Part shown: piece after piece, positions 30,027 through 41,674 of the stretch
How positions within the stretch are numbered: the first letter of the stretch is position 1
How the letters are laid out: the number at the start of each line of letters is the position of its first letter
Origin: Rebecca billardiae RCC1528
Taxonomy: Eukaryota; Haptophyta
Assembly (NCBI GenBank): GCA_965240325.2
Contig: OZ251222.1
Location: 5,022,001 to 5,086,000 of the forward strand
Direction of reading: 5' to 3'
Length of the DNA stretch: 64,000 nucleotides
The notes under the pieces: generated by a model
Seen by the model: the letters and a program-made list of their open reading frames with translations, nothing else
Database searches by the model: none
What the model was told of the DNA's origin: nothing
Translations under genes and position numbers: made by a program

Positions 30027-31714
30027 ATGGCGGCCGCCGTGAAGCGGACCCACGTGCTGGGCGCGTGCGGCGTGGCGCTCGCGCTCACGATGGTGCTCGC
30101 CGCCATCGCAGGGGTCGCGCCCTACGCCGCCAAGAGCGCGGGCCCCGCCGACAGCCTGCCGACGTCGACCGTGTGGACGACGGCGAAGAAGAACGGCAGC
30201 TGGACCATGTATCGGAACGACGCGCCGTTCGTCGTCAAGGGCGCGTGCTACAGCCCCACGGAGATTGGCGGCGACATCAACTTTGTCGACGCGGACATCG
30301 CCACCACGATGTGGGGCGACTACTTCTGGGACACGACCAAGACCCCGAACGGGGAGCCGCTGTACAACTGGTACGCGCTCTGGGGCTACGGCGAGCTCAG
30401 CCCGCCGTACGTTGCGCGCAACGACCTCAAGACGATGGCGGGCCTCGGGGTCAACTCGATCCGGACCTACTTCATGCAGTCGCGCCTCTACAAGAACGAC
30501 ACGAACGACCAGACGCTGCCGTACACCGAGTGCCCGCTGCGCACGCACACGCAGTTCCTCGACGAGGCGCACCAGAACGGCCTCTCCGTGCTCGTCGGGA
30601 TCGCGCTGCCGGCGAACCTGATGAAGATGGACCTGTACATGGAGTGGAAGGCCGCCCGGCCGTCCAACCTCGACTGGTGGGTCAACGTGATCCGCGAGAC
30701 GGCGGAGCAGGTCGGCTCGCACCCGGCCGTGATGGGCTTCACGATCATGAACGAGCTGGACGACGAGCCCAACGCCTTCCCGTACGAGAACGTGCCCGTC
30801 CCAGCCGGGCAGGGGACGATGCCAAAGGCGCTGCCAGCCGACGCGAAGACCAACTTTTGGTGCGCGCGCGCGCTGCGCCCGCGAAGCCCTCCACCCAACG
30901 CCTTCCCCCCGCTGCTCCAGTGCCATCCGCAGCGCCCTCACTCGCGCGCCTCCCTGCGCGCAAACGCGCGCAACGGCGCAGGTACGCCCGCGCAATCGAG
31001 TACGCCAAGATCGTCAAGAAGGCCGCGCCGATGAAGCTGGTCGGCTGGGCGATCCACGACGCCCCCGTCTTCGTCGCCTGGTCGTCGAAGACCAAGCCCT
31101 TCTCGTCCCCCAACCTGGACCCGCTCCTCAAGCCCGACGAGGTGTACATGCAGCAGCTGTCGGCCGTGTTCGACTTTTACGGCGTCAACTCGTACCAGAC
31201 GCAGAGCCTGGTCACCGTGATGGGGGCCGCCGACATGGTCGGCGACCAGATGTCGTACGCGGACCCGAGCATCGCGGACATCGTCAAGCCCGTGCTCCTC
31301 ACCGAGCTTGGCTGGTCCTCGACCGGCCGCGCGGTGCCGTCCGACCCTTCCTCCGAGCTGATCGACAACGGCAAGACGCAGCAGAACGTGGCGGACGTGA
31401 TCGCGCGCGTCATGCCGGGCGCGTACACCACGTACCGCAGCATCTCCGTCGGCGCGTTCTGGTTCGAGTTCGCCGACGAGTGGTTCAAGCAAGGGCTCCC
31501 GACCGTGTGGAACGGCGCGGACCACACGAGCCCTGGCTTCCCCAACGGCTACTGGGACGAGGAGAGCTTTGGCATCTTTGCGCGCCGGCGCGCCGGCGGC
31601 CGTTCGAACAGCTCCAACGACTGGGCTGGCTCGGGGCCGACGCTGCCGGTGGACCAGCTCTTGCCCCGCATGCCCATCGTGAACGCGCTCAAGGAGATCT
31701 TCCGCTCCAACTAG
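30027..31714 (+). CDS. Membrane-anchored glycoside hydrolase/transglycosylase-like TIM-barrel protein (two exons)
   Basis: Exons 30027-30859 and 30982-31714 join to 521 residues; the 122-bp intron has a GTGCGC donor and splits a Trp codon. An N-terminal hydrophobic helix (residues about 8-31) would act as a type II anchor or signal. The luminal part has WTTAKKNGSWTMYRNDAPFVVKGACYSP, then GLGVNSIRTYFM, GFTIMNELDDEP with candidate acid/base Glu243, FYGVNSYQ, and VLLTELGWSS with candidate nucleophile Glu386. This matches the layout of clan GH-A glucanases and GH72-like glucanosyltransferases. A cell-wall or scale polysaccharide substrate is plausible but not shown. The exact GH family is uncertain. 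Confidence 0.78.
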
Positions 31715-31915
31715 CTCGGCACCGTTTGCCGCGACACCAGCTGCCGCGACCGCTCACCCGATAACGGTTGACCAGTCACTGAGCTGCCCTGCATGCACCC
31801 GGCTGTTAATGTTATACGCCCCGTGGCCCGTCACGTGCTGCACGCGATGATATGATCATCGATGATGATGACTACGACGACTCGGACCGCGATGATGCTG
31901 GCAATATATATATAT

Positions 31916-31950
<35 letters not shown>

Positions 31951-32124
31951 ATATATATATATCTAGATATATATAGATATGATGATACCGATGATGTCGT
32001 CGTCGTGCTGACGATGACACGGTCCCCGGGGCCGCCCGCCGATGCTGTCGATCGCCTACTCGGCCAGTAGCCTGCGCGCGCAGAATGTCCCGGTCGGCGC
32101 CCGACTGCGGCGGACGACTACGTG
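31715..32124. other. Intergenic region with compound microsatellites
   Basis: It holds (TA)n, (CT)n, (CG)n and (TA)n tracts in succession at about 31905-31975. It lies between convergent genes. Confidence 0.5.
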
Positions 32125-33480
32125 CTAGCGCTGCGCACTGGGCTCCGGCGCCGCCGCGTCGTCGGCCGCCGCGTCGTCGTCGGCCGACGAGGGTGCGCGG
32201 CCCGTGTGCCTGCCGCTCCCGCTGCCGTCGCCGCCCACGAGCGGGGGCAGCCTCGGCGCGCCGGGGCGCGCGCGGCCGCGCAGCGCGGGCGGCATGGTCG
32301 CGTCGGTGCCGCCCGCCGCGCTCCACAGGTCGAGCAGCTCGTTGAGCGACGCGTCCGATCCCGAGTGCGCGCGGCACAGGCCGAGCGCCTCCGCCGGGGG
32401 CTCGGCCGAGGGCGATCCGACGGCGCCGCGCTGGGCGGCGCACGCGTCGACGGTCGCGCGGCGCGCCTGGAGCCGCGCGCGCAGGCCGCGCGCGGGCGGC
32501 TCGAGCAGGCCTCTCTCGAGGAGGGCCCTCGGGCCGACGGCGCCGCCGTGCGACGCGCGGCGCTGCAGGTGCAGCGGGATGCCGCCGAGCGCGGGCGAGG
32601 AGCGCTCGTGGATCGCCGAGCTCACCGTCAGCGCGGAGAGCGCGGACGTGTCCGAGCGCGCGGGCGAGAGCGGCGCGCCGCCGCCCTCCTCCGCCGCGCC
32701 CGCTGCGCCCGCGCACCGCGCGCACGGCGCGCACCGCGCGGCCGCCGCGGCGATGGTGGCGGCGCCGTACAGCACGCACGGCGCGGCGAGCGCGAGCATC
32801 GGCGCGGCGAAGCCCCCTCTCGCGTACAGCGCGCCGCCCACGAGCGGGCCGACCACCAGCCTGGCGCGGCACGCGCGGCGGGCGCGGCGGGCGCGTGAGC
32901 GGCGCGGCGCGGGCGCGGGGCCGCGGCGCCGCCGCCGCGACCGCGCGGCCGCACCCGAGCTGCATGCTGGCGTTGAAGAGCGCGACGACGCCGTCCGTGT
33001 CCAGCCCGCCGCCGTCCTCGGCCGCCGCCTCCTTGAGCGCGGGCAGCGACGGGATGAGCGCGGCCGCCTGGCCGCAGCCGAGCGCGCCGAGCGCGCACAT
33101 GGCCCACGCCCACACGGCGCGCGCGCCCCCGCCGCCCGCGCAGCCGCTCAGCGCGAGCGCGCACGCGGCGCCGCCGCTGACGAGCAGCCCGCCGCCCATC
33201 GTGAGCGCGTACGGCCGCGCGCACGCGCCGCGCGCCGCGCAGCCGTCGGCGAGCACGCCCGCCAGCGGCGCGGCGAGCGAGTAGGCGGCGGCGAGCGCGC
33301 CGAACGCGAGGCCGATCGCGCCCTGGCCGAGCCCGAGCGCGCGCAGCCGCACGCCCAGCGTGCCGTTGGTCGCGCCGAAGGCGCACGTGCCGAGGGCGAC
33401 GCCGACGGCGGCCCACGCGGTGCGCGCGCTCTGCGCGCACGCGCGCAGCGCGCCGCACCGCCGCCGCGCGCCCCCCGCCT

Positions 33481-33545
<65 letters not shown>

Positions 33546-34246
33546 CGCTTGGCCGCGCGCTCGCACCAGCGCGCGAGCGGCATCATCAGCGCGATGAGCG
33601 CGCCGATCGCGGCGAACGGCGCGGTGAACCCCCCGAGCGCGTACAGCGCCGCGCCCCCCAGCGGCGCCGCGGTGAACGCGAGTCCGATCACGACTTCGTT
33701 CACGCCCATCGCAGCGCCCAGCCACGCGCCGCACGCGTCCGCGACGATGGCGAAGACGGCGAGGTTGGCGAAGGAGGCGCCGACGCCCTGCAGCAGCCGC
33801 GCGCCGAGCAGCACGCCCACGCCGCCCGCCCCGCCGAGCGCGCGCGCCGCGGCGGGCGCCGCCGCGAAGAGCGCGGCGCCGCCGAGCTGCGTGCCCAGCC
33901 CGAGCTGCAGCAGCAGGTGGCGGCCGAGCGCGCGCGCGAGCGACGCCGCGGCGGGCGAGGCGAGCAGCATCGCTGCGGGGAACGCGCTGACCACGAGCGC
34001 GTTGAGCAGCTCGGTGGGCCCGAGCCCGGCGCCCGCCGCCATGGCGTCGAGCTCTGCGGGCAGGAAGGGCAGCAGCACGCCGATCAGCGCGTTGCCGCAG
34101 AAGGAGACGCCGCACATCAGCGCGAGCACGGGCAGCGCACCGGCCCACGCGGCGCGAGGCGGCGCCTCCGCCGCGCACCCGGGCGCGCTGCCCGCCTTCG
34201 GCGCGAGGAGCGGCTCCGCCGCGCCGCCGCCGTTGGCGCGCGGCAT
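32125..34246 (-). CDS. Major facilitator superfamily (MFS) transporter (two exons)
   Basis: Exons 34246-32955 and 32860-32125 join to 675 residues; the 94-bp intron has a GTGCGG donor. About 10 hydrophobic helices are visible before the intron and two after it (LVVGPLVGGALYARGG, APMLALAAPCVLYGAA), giving the 12-helix MFS layout. Helix 1 is VLALMCGVSFCGNALIGVLL. An RLLQGVGAS motif resembles the loop/helix-5 signature of the DHA1 (vesicular amine/drug) type. The central loop holds an (AP)n run, and a long cytosolic C-terminal tail follows. The start is the first ATG (MPRANGGGAAEPLLAP, with a di-Leu-like motif). The substrate cannot be told. Confidence 0.78.
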
Positions 34247-34694
34247 GACGCGACGACTGCCGAGCCGGTCCAGGGCCGTCCGCACAGTGGACCTCGACTT
34301 GCTCGTCAGCGGAGTGCAGACTCAGCAGCAGGACTCATGAGCAGCATCGCGTCGTGGCAGCCCCGCCTAGCTACTCAGATTCTCAGCCCACTACGGCAGT
34401 CTCAGTCAAGGCAGCTGCACATGACTTGATATATATGCTGATGGCCGGAAGGATTCAGCTAGGCCCGTCTGGCCGCTGGCTTCAGTGTTCTGCTAGCACA
34501 CCGCCTGTAGTAGTGTATAGTGCGATACGTCACGGCCGACGTCACGCGGTTGGCCGACCGCACGGTAGATGACTAGATGGCACCAGGGGGCCGCCTGCTC
34601 CGATGGCGATGCTGGTGCGCTGACGGCCGCGACCGTCGTCGAGGCGTTCCATCGCGATATAGACGCGATGGGCGCGTGATCCCCGCCTCGCGGC
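34247..34694. other. Intergenic region
   Basis: This lies upstream of the MFS gene and downstream of the ZnT gene, both on the minus strand. It includes a short ATATATAT stretch at 34429-34437. No gene is seen. Confidence 0.35.
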
Positions 34695-36336
34695 TCAGGG
34701 CCCGCCGCACCCCGGCCGCCCGTCGCAGTAGTTGTGCTGCTGGCAGACGAACGCGGCCTCGTCCTCCACCTGTGCAGCGTGAGTGACAGTGCGCGCAGCG
34801 GGCACGCCCGCTCAGAGGCGGCTGCGGGCGCGCGGCGCGCGGGGCCGCGCGGCGCGCGCGCGCCTGGAAGACGGTGTGGTGGCAGCCGAAGCGCGACGCC
34901 GCCGCCTGCGCCGCGTATAGCACGGGCGCGACGTCGGTGCCCGTGGAGACGACCAGGTGCGCTGTCAGGTTCACCTTGGACGGCGCGATCGCCCAGATGT
35001 GCAGGTCGTGCACGCCGAGCACGCCGGGCAGCAGCTCGAGCGCGGCCTGCGCGCGCGCCGGGTCGATGCCCGGCGGCGCCGCGCACATCAGCACCAGCGT
35101 ACAGTCCTGCGGCGCGGCGCGGCGGCGCGCGCGCGTGGTGAGCGCACGCGCGCGCGCGCGCTGGGGCGCGCGTCGCGCCGCGCAGCGCCGCGCCGTGCCG
35201 CACGCCACCTTGATCGTGCCGTACGTGCTCATCATCACGAGCACCGCGAAGAGCAGCGTGCACACGGGGTCGACGCGGTACCAGTACGACAGGCCCGTCG
35301 GGTCGGGCCAGCGGTCGTGCAGGAAGTAGATCAGCGCGGCGGCGATCACGACGCCGATCGACTGGATCAGGTCGCCGATCACGTGCGCCATCGCCGCGCG
35401 CACCGCCACGCGCCCGCCCTCCTCGTCCGCGCACGCCGCGCCCTTGGCGGCCGCGTGCGCGCCGCCCGCCTCGGCGTCCGCGAGCGCGGCGCCGTGCTCG
35501 TGCTCGTGCCCGTGCGCGTGCTCGTGCCCGGCGTCGTGCGCGCCCTCCCCGTGCCCGTGGGCGTGGGCGTGGGCGTGCTCGCCGCCGTGGCCGTGGCCGC
35601 CGTGGCCGTGCTCGCCGCCGCCCGCCGCGTCGGCGGCGTGCGCGCCGCCGGCGCCGAAGAGGCCGTGGCCGTGCGCGTGCGAGTGGCCGTGCGCGTGCCC
35701 CCCGTGCCCGCCGAGCACCTTCATCAGCACGAGGTTGAGCAGCACGCCGAGCAGCGCGGTGACGCCCATCACGAGCCCGTCCACCTTCTCGGGGCGCACC
35801 AGCCGGTTGATCGACTCGTACACGAGGATGCCCGTCATGAACCACACGGCGAAGATGGAGAAGATGGCGCCGAGCACCTCCGCGCGGTGGTACCCGTACG
35901 AGAACTGCGCCGTCTGCGGCCACGCCGTGATGTACAGCGAGACGATCGAGACGAAGAAGCCCGCCACGTCCGAGAGCATGTGCGCGGCGTCGGTCAGCAC
36001 GGCGAGCGAGCCCGCGAGCACGCCGCCGACGATCTCGACGAGCATGAAGAGGATCGCGAGGGCCATCGCCAGCTTCAGCTTGCGCTCCGACGCGAGGCTG
36101 GACGCCGACGGCGCCGCGCGCGCGGGCGCGCCGTCGGCTGCGGCGCGCGCGCGCGGCGCGCCGTCGCCGTGCTCGGCCTCGCCGCCGTGCGCGTGGCCGT
36201 GCTCGTGCTCGTGCTCGTGGCCGTGCTCGTGCGCGTGCGCGTGGCCCTGCTCGTGCGCGTGCGCGTGCGCGTGGCCCTCGGCCTCCGTCGCCGCCGCCGC
36301 GAGCAGCGGCTCCTCGCGCGACGAGCGCGGTGCCAT
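34695..36336 (-). CDS. ZnT-type cation diffusion facilitator (zinc transporter), His-rich (three exons)
   Basis: Exons 36336-35209, 35106-34864 and 34769-34695 join to 481 residues. CDF metal site: HMLSD in TM2 (His119/Asp123) and HVIGD in TM5 (His318/Asp322), the HxxxD pairs typical of Zn(II)-selective members. Hydrophobic helices are TM1 MALAILFMLVEIVGGVLA, TM3 AEVLGAIFSIFAVWFMTGIL, TM4 MGVTALLGVLLNLVLM, TM5 and TM6. Two His-rich regions occur, N-terminal (residues 21-57) and the TM4-TM5 loop (about 209-295). The cytosolic C-terminal domain includes VHDLHIWAIAPSKVNLTAHLVV, followed by a Cys-containing tail (QQHNYCDGRPGCGG). Intron 1 is in frame (102 bp). Intron 2 appears to use a GC donor. 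Family role: moves Zn2+ out of the cytosol into vesicles in exchange for H+. Confidence 0.92.
34770..34863 (-). other. Probable GC-AG intron of the ZnT gene
   Basis: After ...CATTTVFQ-type sequence (codons TTC CAG ending at 34864) the next bases are GCGCGCGC, not GT. The exon resumes at 34769 after CACAG with GTGGAGGACGAG, in phase 0. This restores the ZnT-typical cytosolic tail ending with a stop at 34695. Other introns here begin GTGCGCGC, so this is the same design with GC in place of GT. Confidence 0.6.
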
Positions 36337-36546
36337 GGCGGCTTGTCGATATCAAGGCTGAGTCTCACGGCCCCGCCTCTTCCGGACGCCACGGCCCCGG
36401 GCAGCCCCGCCCAAGCAAGCGGCGTGGCGGCGTCGCGGCCCGGCCCCCGCGAAAGCGCATGCCGGCGTGAGCGGATCTCTGATCCGCTCGACCAGACTGG
36501 GCGCGCGGCGGGGGGAGGCTCCGTGCGCACTGCAGCAGCGGTGGCC

Positions 36547-37660
36547 CAAGGGGAGTCAGGGTACAGCACGTCCAGTTGGGCTGCAGCTGGAGCTTGGGTA
36601 CAAAAGCTCCCGCGGCGCAGCGGCACTCGCCGCCGCCGCCGCCGTCGAGGGGCGGTTGTGGCGCGCACGGCGTGAGCCGCTGCGGGCGCTGAGGTGCGCG
36701 CGACGGCGGCGCGCCCGGCGGCGCTGCTGTAGGAGGCCACTGCCCTCCTCTCTGCCCCGCGCGCTTCGCTCGTCGTCGCCGTCTCCGCGCCTGCGACTCA
36801 GCGCGCACGCGAGCGCGGCACCGCCCGGCAGCCGGGGCAATCTCTGCCATGACTGCGCATGTGCGTCGCGACCTGGTCGGCCCAGCGCGCGAGGCGCGTG
36901 CGGGCGAGGTAGGGCCAGTATGGGCGCGCGCCATGCCGCCTCAAGTAAGCCCATCAGAGCGTACAACAGGGAACTGAGCACGTGTGTCTGGTTGGCCGCT
37001 TGGACTGTGTTCAAGCAATGCACGGGCCATCGTCGAGGCGATCTCGAGGCACTCAGTCAAAACGTCAGTTCAGCGCGCAGACGACCTGGGCGAGAGTCAC
37101 TGACAATGTATGACTCGCATGATCACAAAAAGCTCTGCAACTATCGCGTCTGTACGCCTACTGCCTCGATCGTGCACACTGACGTCTGCGCTTGGGTGCC
37201 GCATTGTTTGTCAACGTTGTCGACAGAGGTGCAAGGCCCGCGACATGCCCACCGGCGCAAGGTCGAGGCGGCATGGCGCGCGCCCATACTGGCCCTACCT
37301 CGCCCGCACGCGCCTCGCGCGCTGGGCCGACCAGGTCGCGACGCACATGCGCAGTCATGGCAGAGATTGCCCCGGCTGCCGGGCGGTGCCGCGCTCGCGT
37401 GCGCGCTGAGTCGCAGGCGCGGAGACGGCGACGACGAGCGAAGCGCGCGGGGCAGAGAGGAGGGCAGTGGCCTCCTACAGCAGCGCCGCCGGGCGCGCCG
37501 CCGTCGCGCGCACCTCAGCGCCCGCAGCGGCTCACGCCGTGCGCGCCACAACCGCCCCTCGACGGCGGCGGCGGCGGCGAGTGCCGCTGCGCCGCGGGAG
37601 CTTTTGTACCCAAGCTCCAGCTGCAGCCCAACTGGACGTGCTGTACCCTGGCTCCCCTTG
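36547..37660. mobile_element. Fold-back transposon 2 with 396-bp inverted arms
   Basis: Arms 36547-36942 and 37265-37660 are inverted copies of equal length round a 322-bp spacer. The ends are CAAGGGGAG...CTCCCCTTG. The flanks have the direct repeat GGTGGCC (36540-36546 and 37661-37667; 8 bp with the next C). Termini, arm organisation (GGCGCGCACGGCG, a CAGCGCGCACGCG block, CTGGTCGGC) and target duplication match the element at 28604-29731. No transposase is recognised. Confidence 0.85.
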
Positions 37661-37809
37661 GGTGGCCCGCCCGGCCTCGCCTCGCTCATCATTCTCACCC
37701 GCTGAGGGCGCGCATCCATCGCCCGCCCCCACGCACGCCCCGACCGGGCACGCCGAACGCGCGGGCCGTGCCGCAGCAGGCGTGCGGCCGGCGCGGCGGC
37801 GCCCGGGAG

Positions 37810-39434
37810 ATGAGCGAGACGCACGACGGCGGCGCGCCCGCCGCCGCGCCCGGCGGGCCGCCGGGCGCCGCCGCGCCGGCGGCGGCGGGTGCGCCCGCGG
37901 CCGAGGTCGCGGCGCCCGAGGCGCTCGAGCGCGCGCTGCGCACGCTCGACGGGACGAAGGACCGGATCGAGGCGGCGTCCGCGGCGTTCCGCGAGGCGTC
38001 GTCGCGCGGCCTCGTCCTCGAGGCGTTCCGCGCGTGGCGCGACTGCGTGAGCGCGTGCACGCCCGACGGCGGGCTGTGGCTGCTGTACGTGGCCAACGAC
38101 GTGATGCAGCGCGCGATGGCGAGCCACGAGGCGGAGGCGAAGCAGCACACGCTCGGGCTCTTCTGGAAGCACGTGCCCGTGCTCGTCCAGCTCGCCTGCC
38201 GTGACCGCAACCCGCGCCGCTGCGCCGCCGTCCTCGAGCTGCTGCGCGTGTGGGGCGAGCGGCGCGTGCACCCGCGCGCGCTGCGGCGCGACAAGCTCGA
38301 CACGCTCGCGCGCAAGGTGAGCTGGTGGCGCTCCGCCGAGCAGCGCATGACGCAGGCGTCGCCGCGGATCTCGCCGCTCTCGCCCTCCGCGCAGCCGCCC
38401 GGCGGCGCCGCGCAGCCGCCGCCGCCGCTCGCGCCGCTGCCGCCCGCGGCGGTGGCGCCGCGGCCGCGCGCGCGAGACGCCGCGGCCGCCGCGCCCGCGC
38501 CCGCGGCCGCGCCCGCCGCCGCGCCGCCCGCCGCCGCCGCGCCGGCGGCGGCGGCGGCGGCGCCCGCGCCCGAGCGCCCCGCGCTCGCGCGCGCGCCCGG
38601 CCCCGGCCGCGCGCGCGGGCGGCGCGTCTCGTTCGGGCTCGTGCTCGTGCACACGCACTGCGTGGACGCGGGCTGCAGCGTGCCGCGGGACGGTCTGCCG
38701 GTCGGGCTCGGCCCCGCCGCCCTCTCCACGCTGCGCACGGACGTGGGCGCGTACGAGCACGAGCGCGCGCCGCGCCGGCTGCCGCGGTACGCGACGACGG
38801 GCGTGCTCACCGCGGCGCAGCGCCACGCGCTGCTGCTGTGCGCGCTGGGCGAGGCGCAGCTGGCCGCGCTCGCGCACGAGACGGAGGCGACGCGCGCGCG
38901 CCGCCGCGCGGCCGCGGAGGAGGCGCAGCAGCGGCGCGCGTCCGCGCTCGGCCCGCCCTCGCTCATCGACGTGGCGGCGCTCGACGTGGGCGGCGGCGCG
39001 GGCAGCGCGCCGCCGCCCGCGCTGCCGCCCTCCGCCGCCGCCGCGTGCGCGCGCGCCCCCTCCTCCGGCGGCGGGGGGGCCGCGCCTGGGGCCGAGGCCG
39101 CGTCCCAGGCGGCGGCGCTGCTCTCGCGGTACGCGGCGCTGCGCATGCCGCGCTGGGAGCCGCTCTTCGACCCGACGCAGCAGCAGCCCGGCGCGCACGC
39201 GCGGAGGAAGCCGCCGCCCACGCCGCCGCCGCCGAGGCGCACCGCCTCGGGCGGCGCCGACGCCGCGGCTGCCGCCGGCGGCGCGCCCTCGAGCGCGCCG
39301 CAGGCCGGCGCAGCGGCCGGCGGCGGCGGGTGCGGCGGCGGGTGCGGCTGCGCGTCCGCGTTTGTGCTGCCGCCGCCACGCGCGGCCGAGCGGCCGCCGC
39401 CGGAGCCGCACGGCGGCGCCGCGCCGACCGGCGC

Positions 39435-39473
<39 letters not shown>

Positions 39474-40458
39474 GCCCGCGGAGCCGCCCGCCGATGCCGA
39501 CGCGTCGTGCGCGGCGTCCTCCCCTCGGCGGCGGCTGTCGAAGGGGTGTGCGGGCGCGGGGCCGTCGGGCGCGCCGTTTGAGCGGAGCAAGCTGGGCGCG
39601 GCCACGGCGCACAGGCTCACGCAGGCGCCGCAGCAGCTCGACATGCGGCTGGACGCGCTGCGCGCGCCCAGCCACGCGGAGCACCACCAGTCGCACCTGC
39701 GCTCGCCCACGCGGCATGGCAGCGGCGCGGCGACCGCGGCGGCGGCGGCGGCGGCGGCCGCGGCTGCGGCGGCAGTGGCGGCGGCGACCGCGGCGGCGGC
39801 CGCGGCCGCGGCGGAGGCGCCGGCGGGCGCGCCGCGCGCACTCAAGCGGCCGTCGGTCGCGCGCCACCGCGACCGCGAGCGGCAGGCGGCGGCGGCGGCG
39901 AGCGCGGGCGGCGCGAACGGCGTCGCGGAGTGCGCGGACGGCGGCTGGAGCCTCGCGCACGCGGCGGGCGCCCGGCCGGGCGGCCCGCACGCGTGCGCGG
40001 ACGGGCGCTTGGAGGGCGCGGGGCTGCCGCCGCTGCTCGGGATGCTGCGCGCGCACAGGCCGCCCGCCATCGCGACCGACGTGGGCGGCGGCGGGCACAA
40101 CGGCGCGCAGCCCTCGCCGCCGGGCAGCGGCGGCGGGCTGCGCGCCGGCAGCAGCCCGCTCGACGGGCCGGGCGGCGCGGCGCTCGGGCGCAACGTGAGC
40201 GACGAGGCGCTGCAGGGCTGGCGCGCGCTCGCCAAGCGGCAGGCGGACGCGCCGCCCAGCGCGCGCGCGCGCAAGCGGTGCGCGCGCGCGCCGCCGCGCC
40301 GCGCGCGCCCTCTCCGGCGTCGCGCTGACCGGCGCGCCCACGCGCCCGCCCGCGCGCCCGCCGCCCGCGCCCGCCGCAGGAGCCGCGACGAGACGGCGAT
40401 GGCGGGCGGCCACCAGCCCGCCGACGGGACTGCCGGCACGGCCGCGGACGGCGGATGA
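37810..40458 (+). CDS. CID (CTD-interacting) domain protein with RVSF motif and long low-complexity region
   Basis: 882 codons from ATG 37810. Residues about 38-155 form a CID/RPR domain: KDRIEAASAAFREA, then LWLLYVANDVMQRA, then HTLGLFWKHVPVLVQLAC and VLELLRVWGERRVH, as in RPRD1/Rtt103/Pcf11. These bind phosphorylated RNA polymerase II CTD during transcription termination. Near residue 271, RRVSFGLVLV contains an RVxF-type PP1-docking sequence, followed by CSVPRDGLPVGLG and DVGAYEHERAPRR. That resembles a recurrent protist motif with the wording VSF...V..GxPxxLG. The rest is Ala/Gly/Pro homopolymer. An in-frame candidate intron (about 40278-40379, GTGCGC donor, CCGCAG acceptor) may shorten the tail by 34 residues. 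Confidence 0.75.
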
Positions 40459-41069
40459 CGAGTCGCGAGGGCGCGGGTCGGATCGTCTGGCTGTGTTCCG
40501 CGGCACAGCTCGTCTGGCTGTGCTCCGACTGCGCGCTCGTCGCGGCTGCTCGGGTCGGATCGGCTCAAGGGCGACGAGCAGCACCAGCTGACGACGCAGA
40601 CGAACGACTCAACTGCTCTTGAGTGACAGTGCAGCACTGTATGATGTCTCACGACGACGTGCTACTGCGCGATCGTGACGTCGACGCCTCGAGGCTCGAC
40701 GGCTCGACGGTCGATGCTGTCCGGCAGGGCCCTGCTGCGACGATGTATACTAGATCTATATATATACTGGCGATGATGCTATATGTATATGCCAGCATCA
40801 TCAGCGCATGTATAATTGTATCATCTGACAGTATATCAGTGATCGTCATCAATATAGAAACGCCCGAATAAGAATCAGTACCGACAGCGGTACCCCGGCC
40901 CCGGGCCGCGCGGCCGGACCGCGGAACTGCAGTAGTCACTGCTGCTGACTTCAGATCGCGCCGTCAGCGCGCCGACGGGCAGACCGAGCTCGCTGGCGCC
41001 GACGAGGCGATGCTGACTGACGGCATCGCTTCAGCGCGCGCGCGGGGGGCTCGGCGCATGCGCGTCGCG
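40459..41069. other. Intergenic region between convergent genes
   Basis: It contains an AT-rich, ATATAT-bearing segment at about 40740-40865, probably 3' UTR or polyadenylation sequence. No gene is seen. Confidence 0.4.
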
Positions 41070-41471
41070 CTACGCCCGCTCGGCCGGCTGTGCGAGCAGC
41101 AGCCGGTGAGCGCCCGCGCGCGGCTCGCGCCCGGCGAGCAGCATGACGGCGAGGAAGCCGCCCATGACGAGCAGCCCGAACACGACCTCGGCGCACATGC
41201 ACGCCCGCCCCGCGCAGCTGCTCTGCTTGCCGAACTCGCGCGTCCACCTGCCCCTGCACCACGCGAGCGCGTGCACGCCCGGCGCGGAGCAGAGCGCGTG
41301 GTCGAGCACGAGGTAGACGAGGAAGGCGGCGGTCATGCCCAGGATGAGCACGAGGGACGCGCCAAAGTCGAGCCCGCCGGTGAACGCCTGCGCCGCGCGG
41401 TGGATCGTGTTCAGCCGCCTGGGCGCCGCGGCGGCGGCGGCGGCGGCGGCGAGCGGCGCGGCGCCGCCCAT
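41070..41471 (-). CDS. Small membrane protein, 133 aa, two transmembrane helices
   Basis: It starts at the first ATG (MGGAAPL then an Ala run). Helix 1 is FGASLVLILGMTAAFLVYLVL and helix 2 is CAEVVFGLLVMGGFLAVMLLA. Between them lies a Cys/Trp-containing loop (CSAPGVHALAWCRGRW...SSCAGRAC). Four to five loop cysteines suggest disulfides if luminal. No family is recognised. GC3-biased codons and two well-formed helices support reality. It is divergent from the large gene at 41675. Confidence 0.55.
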   Translation of the reverse strand: MGGAAPLAAAAAAAAAPRRLNTIHRAAQAFTGGLDFGASLVLILGMTAAFLVYLVLDHALCSAPGVHALAWCRGRWTREFGKQSSCAGRACMCAEVVFGLLVMGGFLAVMLLAGREPRAGAHRLLLAQPAERA

Positions 41472-41674
41472 GGCCAAGTGGCTGCAGCGCAGCCCACCTG
41501 CTCGCCCAACTTTTGCACGCCCGCGGGAGCAGCCGAGCCCGGCCGGCCGCCATCGTGTGTGTGCCGTTCCTGCAACTGCTTGGGTGTCCGTTTCGCCCGC
41601 GCGCAGCCCAGCACGGCAGCACGCCTCCCACGCTCGGGCGAGAAGAGCATCCGCGAGCGAGCGCGACGAGAGAG
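41472..41674. promoter_or_regulatory. Divergent promoter region
   Basis: About 200 bp separates two divergent start codons, so both promoters are expected here. No TATA element or other motif stands out. Confidence 0.35.
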
